Assembly (NCBI GenBank): GCA_000437675.1
Contig: FR901785.1
Location: 13,518-31,363, forward strand
Source of the DNA: Prevotella sp. CAG:891
GTDB lineage: Bacteria; Bacteroidota; Bacteroidia; Bacteroidales; Bacteroidaceae
Direction of reading: 5' to 3'
DNA length: 17,846 nt
The notes below the pieces were generated by a model that ran no database searches, was not told the DNA's origin, and was given only the letters and a program-made list of their open reading frames with translations. The number at the start of each line of letters is the position of its first letter. The stretch's first letter is position 1. Positions 14,446 to 17,846 of the stretch are shown here, piece by piece. Both the position numbers and the translations under genes were made by a program.

Positions 14446-14493
14446 AAAAAAAGTCTGACTCCTTGTTTGCTACAAGGCAGTCAGACTTTTTTT
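14446..14493. terminator. Bidirectional rho-independent terminator
   Basis: AAAAAAAGTCTGACT (14446-14460) pairs with AGTCAGACTTTTTTT (14479-14493), then CCTTG/CAAGG (14461-14465 with 14473-14477) closes a 7-nt loop; one C is bulged. T7 occurs at the 3' side on both strands, so it ends both the CSD-TPR gene (+) and the exporter operon (-). Confidence 0.9.
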
Positions 14494-14524
14494 AATAGGA
14501 TGGTTCTAACGCCTCCAAAAACGG

Positions 14525-14983
14525 CTATTTTTGGGGAAGAAAATATTGTAAAATAGTATGATCTTCTATAATGATTTCCGCTTCAGCTTTTTGTCCTTTT
14601 TGCATTTTTGGTTTAGCTTTACCAATCAAAATCAAGGCTGTAAAATAATTACCATCTTTATTCTTACACAGTTCACTATCAATGCTATATAATGGTAATT
14701 TATATATCGGATTAACCCCTCCTTCCATACAAACTTGAGCACTCCTTGGTTCATCGAATAAATGTAAATAGCGATAAGGAATGTATATTCTAAGTGTGTC
14801 AGGATGTACCGCTATACCTTGAGTTTCAATTGAAATCGGAAAATGCACAATAGAACAAATTAAAAGCAACCCCAATAATATTAAGGAAATAACAACTGTA
14901 CTCAGCCGTACAATACGTGGTGGTATTTTACCTAAAAACTGTCGTGTATTTTCACTTCGCAATTCTATATTTTTATATTCCAT
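14525..14983 (-). CDS. Miniature HlyD-like membrane-fusion protein
   Basis: The 152-residue protein resembles the two ends of a HlyD/bacteriocin-secretion adaptor joined together. At the N-terminus, a short cytosolic segment (IELRSENTRQFLGKIPPR) leads into one membrane helix (about 25-47). The C-terminal part (about 112-152) has the beta-barrel ending GKAKPKMQKGQKAEAEIIIEDHTILQYFL, like the last strands of HlyD. The lipoyl/biotinyl half-motifs and the long periplasmic coiled-coil hairpin that make a normal 350-450-residue adaptor are absent. The frame is clean and in-phase from ATG to stop, so this is not an obvious frameshift. It starts 10 bp after the exporter gene and is almost certainly co-transcribed. 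It may be a trimmed adaptor dedicated to this exporter or an internally deleted, decaying one. AT-rich codons match the exporter. Confidence 0.7.
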   Translation of the reverse strand: MEYKNIELRSENTRQFLGKIPPRIVRLSTVVISLILLGLLLICSIVHFPISIETQGIAVHPDTLRIYIPYRYLHLFDEPRSAQVCMEGGVNPIYKLPLYSIDSELCKNKDGNYFTALILIGKAKPKMQKGQKAEAEIIIEDHTILQYFLPQK

Positions 14984-14993
14984 TTTATTCTTT

Positions 14994-17198
14994 TTAATTT
15001 CCTAATTCCAATTGATTCTTAACTAAATTATAATAAGCACCACGCCTATATAATAAGGTATCATGTGTACCTTTTTCGATTACATTGCCGTGTTCAAGCA
15101 CTATTATCTGATCGGCATTCTTTACGGTACTCAATCGATGTGCTACTACAACAACGGTTTTTCCTTTATAAAAATTATTGAGATTTTCAACGATTAAGCG
15201 TTCATTATTTGCATCCAACGAATTTGTAGCCTCATCCAAGAATATATATCGAGGATTACGATAGACAGCTCTTGCTATGAGAATCCTTTGTTTCTGTCCT
15301 TGACTCAATCCAACACCATCTTTTCCAATTTTAGTATTGAATTTAAGAGGCAGCGACAGAATAAAATCTTTTATACAAGCAATTTCTGCAGCTTTTACCA
15401 AACGTTCTTTATCTATATCTTCATCATCAACTGCTATATTTCTAGCTATTGATTCTGAAAAAATAAAACCATCTTGCATCACGACTCCACATTGCTTTCG
15501 CCACCATCTTTTATTCAAATACGAAATATCTGTATCACCTACGGATATATTTCCTTCAAGAGGCTGATAATATCCTAACATGAGCTTCATCAATGTTGTT
15601 TTACCACTTCCTGATGCTCCCACTATTGCGGTAACTTTTCCATAAGGAATATGAACAGCCATTTTATTGAGTGTATTCTGGGCAGCATACTTATCATAAC
15701 GGAATACCAAATTATTTATGTGGATACCCTTAGATTCATTCTTTATAAAAGATTGATGATTATCATCTGCATCTTCATTTTTCATTTCATGTATTTCATT
15801 GATTCGTTCCAAGCTGATACGCACATCTTGCAACGAGTAGCAAAAATTCATCAACTGCTGAACAGGAGCATTTAATTGGCCTATAATATATTGTATTGCC
15901 AACATCATACCTAATGTTATATTTCCATGAATTACTGCTGTTGCAGTCACCACTGTAATGACTATATTTTTAGTTTCATTAATAAGAATACTACCGGCTT
16001 CTTGCATCTGCTGCAGCTTGAGAGCTTTCATTTGGACTTGGAACTTTTGAGTTTGTACATCCTCCCACTCCCAACGACGGCGTAATTCACAATCCTGCAG
16101 CTTTATTTCTTGCATGGCAGTAATGAATTCATAGGTCTTATTATTATTTTGCGCTTGTAGTTCGAAGAGTTCATAGTCTATTACTTTACGACGCTGTAAA
16201 AACAATATCATCCATAATACATACATCAAACTTCCTATCAAGAATATGACAAAAATAAGAAAATTGTAGGACAGTAACACAACAGAAAACACTAGCAATG
16301 TCAGCACTGAAAAAGCTATGGTTAATGTTTGTTGTGTTAAGAAAGTATTGATACGCCCATGATCGTGCATTCTTTGCATAAGGTCGCCCAATAACTTTGT
16401 ATCAAAAAATGCCATAGGCAAACGCAGTAACTTTAAGAAAAAATCACTGAGCAACGAAATGTTAATACGCAAATTGATATGAAGTAATAACCAACTTCGC
16501 ACAAAATCTATGACAGTGCGACTAATAGTCAGCATTAACTGACCTATCAAAACCAACCAGATAAAACTTATATTATGGTACTTTATTCCCACATCAACAA
16601 TGCTTTGAGTCAAAAATGGGAGTGCCAGTTGCAACAAACTTCCAATAAAGAAACCAAGAACAATTTGCCCGAAATATCGTTTATATTTCAGTAAGTATTT
16701 AATTAAAAAACCAAATGAACGCTTGGTATGAGTTGCACTGTTATTTGTTTCTTTGCTATAGAAATCAGGCATAGGTTCCAAAAATAAAGCAACTCCTTTT
16801 TCTTCACCTCTTGATTGAGTAGTTACCCAATACTTCCTCATTTCATCTGCACTATATACAGTTAGCCCTGATTTGGGATCGGCTATATAATATTTATCTT
16901 TCTTAATTTTGTATAGTACGACAAAGTGATTTTGATTCCAAAACAGAATACAAGGAAGCACTGCATTATTTAAATCATACAATGCCAATTTACCGCATAC
17001 CGAATGAATGCCTATTTGTTGACAGGCTTGTGAAATAGCCAATAACGACACCCCCTCTGTTGTACACATACAGATGTCTGATAAATAATTACTACTATAA
17101 TGCTTCCCATAAAATTCACATATCATACGTAAACAAGCCACTCCACATTCCATGGAATCATGTTGTTTGAAAAAAGGAAAAGCTTTATTTATTTTCAT
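14994..17198 (-). CDS. Peptidase-containing ABC exporter (PCAT, C39 peptidase)
   Basis: The 734-residue inner-membrane protein combines three parts. Residues 1-130 are a C39 cysteine peptidase with Q12 (oxyanion), C18 in ECGVACL, H91 in QNHFVVLYK and D107 in IADPKSG. Residues 165-460 hold the six-helix exporter domain. Residues 490-734 are the ATPase, with Walker A GASGSGKTT (527-535), Q-loop Q575, signature LSQGQ (631-635), Walker B YIFLDE (651-656, catalytic E656) and H687. All catalytic residues are present. Such proteins cut a double-glycine leader from a peptide and export the product, often a bacteriocin or signalling peptide. It is followed by a mini-HlyD. No double-glycine peptide gene is found in the 650 bp upstream, so the cargo lies outside the window or is lost. 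The region is distinctly AT-rich compared with 400-10000, suggesting acquisition by transfer. Confidence 0.95.
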   Translation of the reverse strand: MKINKAFPFFKQHDSMECGVACLRMICEFYGKHYSSNYLSDICMCTTEGVSLLAISQACQQIGIHSVCGKLALYDLNNAVLPCILFWNQNHFVVLYKIKKDKYYIADPKSGLTVYSADEMRKYWVTTQSRGEEKGVALFLEPMPDFYSKETNNSATHTKRSFGFLIKYLLKYKRYFGQIVLGFFIGSLLQLALPFLTQSIVDVGIKYHNISFIWLVLIGQLMLTISRTVIDFVRSWLLLHINLRINISLLSDFFLKLLRLPMAFFDTKLLGDLMQRMHDHGRINTFLTQQTLTIAFSVLTLLVFSVVLLSYNFLIFVIFLIGSLMYVLWMILFLQRRKVIDYELFELQAQNNNKTYEFITAMQEIKLQDCELRRRWEWEDVQTQKFQVQMKALKLQQMQEAGSILINETKNIVITVVTATAVIHGNITLGMMLAIQYIIGQLNAPVQQLMNFCYSLQDVRISLERINEIHEMKNEDADDNHQSFIKNESKGIHINNLVFRYDKYAAQNTLNKMAVHIPYGKVTAIVGASGSGKTTLMKLMLGYYQPLEGNISVGDTDISYLNKRWWRKQCGVVMQDGFIFSESIARNIAVDDEDIDKERLVKAAEIACIKDFILSLPLKFNTKIGKDGVGLSQGQKQRILIARAVYRNPRYIFLDEATNSLDANNERLIVENLNNFYKGKTVVVVAHRLSTVKNADQIIVLEHGNVIEKGTHDTLLYRRGAYYNLVKNQLELGN

Positions 17199-17258
17199 GA
17201 CTTAAATACTTACAATACTTCGGTAAATTTTTACCCGAAAATTAAAAGTTAAACAATA

Positions 17259-17277
17259 GAACCGAAAAAGCCGGTTC
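17259..17277 (-). other. Hairpin GAACCG/CGGTTC upstream of the exporter gene
   Basis: GAACCG (17259-17264) pairs with CGGTTC (17272-17277) around a 7-nt loop, 60 bp before the exporter start codon. On the minus strand a T-rich stretch follows some bases later, so it may be an attenuator; evidence is thin. Confidence 0.3.
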
Positions 17278-17520
17278 GAAAACACTAAAAGAGTCATTGA
17301 AATGTTGTCAAAAACGAATGGTTAATCATGATGGAATGCGCTAAAAAATATACATAACCTACTAACAATAAAGAAGAAAAGCATTGCATGATTCGTTATT
17401 TTTAGTAAATTAGAAGTCTATCAACTCTTCTGATTATGACTAAAGAAACACTCCTTATGCAATACCAATCTGAGTGCCTGTAGGCTCTCAAATCAGTAGC
17501 GAATATACACAAACCTTTTT

Positions 17521-17545
17521 AAAAAACCTTCATGGACACCATGAA
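17521..17545 (-). terminator. Short terminator-like hairpin upstream of the exporter
   Basis: On the minus strand TTCATGG-TGT-CCATGAA (17545 to 17529) is followed by GG and T6. The 7-bp stem and U-tract fit an intrinsic terminator, so a transcript seems to end here just before the exporter unit. Confidence 0.55.
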
Positions 17546-17546
17546 A

Positions 17547-17639
17547 TTATTCAGGGCTATTCCAAATCCTATAAATATCCTCCAATTGGGCAGGTGTGGA
17601 TGTTTTTCGGAACAGACCTTCCATGAAAACAAACATCAT
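17547..17639 (-). CDS. Possible 30-residue peptide or gene tail ending at a terminator
   Basis: The frame from ATG 17639 to a TAA whose last base is 17547 gives a 30-residue peptide (MMFVFMEGLFRKTSTP... ending IYRIWNSPE), and its stop is only 1-2 nt before the terminator hairpin. It has no double-glycine motif. The frame is open for another eight codons upstream without a start, to a TAA. It could be a real small protein or the last codons of a deleted gene. Confidence 0.3.
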   Translation of the reverse strand: MMFVFMEGLFRKTSTPAQLEDIYRIWNSPE

Positions 17640-17778
17640 TGCATAGGACTTTACATCCTGTTACAATGATGATTGTTTTTTATCTTACAATATTTTACAA
17701 CATATTTTTTATATTTAACCAATATAGCAATATGACAGATTAGATTATAAAGAAACAAGTATATACCATAAATTCATC

Positions 17779-17846
17779 CACTACTGTCCAATAAAAGTTA
17801 GCTAATCGGTCTTTGAAATTATTGAAATACAGTCTTTTAAGCAGTC
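17779..17846. mobile_element. Possible left end of an insertion sequence running out of the window
   Basis: The last ~68 bases start CCACTACTGTCCAATAAAAG and continue AT-rich to the window edge. The start resembles terminal sequences of IS4-type elements of Bacteroidales as I remember them; no transposase codons or opposite end are visible here, so this is a weak call. The preceding AT-rich stretch 17640-17778 holds nothing I can name. Confidence 0.27.

Noticed and set aside
17199..17846. Double-glycine leader peptide gene for the C39 exporter
   Set aside because: I read the minus strand for short frames ending a leader in GG or GA; the two short frames seen (17547-17639 and one near 17290-17390) lack such a motif.
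1..17846. CRISPR arrays, tRNA or rRNA genes
   Set aside because: No regularly spaced 24-40-bp repeats with unique spacers, no cloverleaf with TTCGA-type arm and no conserved rRNA stretches were seen on either strand.

Overview
The window reads as a chromosomal segment of a member of the Bacteroidota, probably order Bacteroidales and close to Prevotella/Alloprevotella; the genus is an inference. Three signs support this. Promoter -7 boxes of the type TAnnTTTG occur upstream of several genes. A subtilisin-like protease carries a type IX secretion (Por) C-terminal sorting domain. Shine-Dalgarno signals are scarce.

Left part (1-5274). A 200-bp MITE-like inverted-repeat element opens the window. 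It is followed on + by an iron-type alcohol dehydrogenase and by a small secreted protein built from 27-residue PVDTVVPTDTVAP repeats. The small gene is preceded by a textbook sigma-54 (-24/-12) promoter. A 750-bp gene-free stretch follows, holding several hairpins, a phased 21-bp array, a solo end and an internally deleted copy of the MITE, and a terminator for the converging T9SS-secreted S8 protease.

Middle part (5578-10025). Five genes lie on the minus strand: L-cysteine desulfidase (cyuA type), a short AraC-type regulator broken by a 29-bp tandem duplication, mannose-6-phosphate isomerase (manA), a GIN/DUF2807 lipoprotein and an AlkD-like HEAT-repeat protein. The last two look like one operon.

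Intergenic and decayed part (10026-12736). This 2.7-kb stretch has no intact gene I recognise. It holds a long inverted repeat with a diverged second copy, a candidate structured RNA behind a Bacteroidota promoter box, a 21-bp tandem repeat that would encode heptads, and the isolated ATPase end of a LytS-type histidine kinase. A well-formed promoter with an inverted repeat then drives a 545-aa protein combining an N-terminal Sm/SH3-like segment, a cold-shock-like domain and TPR-like helices.

Right part (14446-17846). Past a bidirectional terminator, an AT-rich minus-strand pair encodes a C39-peptidase ABC exporter (PCAT) and a 152-aa HlyD-like protein that lacks the lipoyl domain and the coiled-coil hairpin. 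No double-glycine precursor peptide is visible. The right edge may enter an insertion sequence. The AT-rich composition and that edge suggest acquired DNA.
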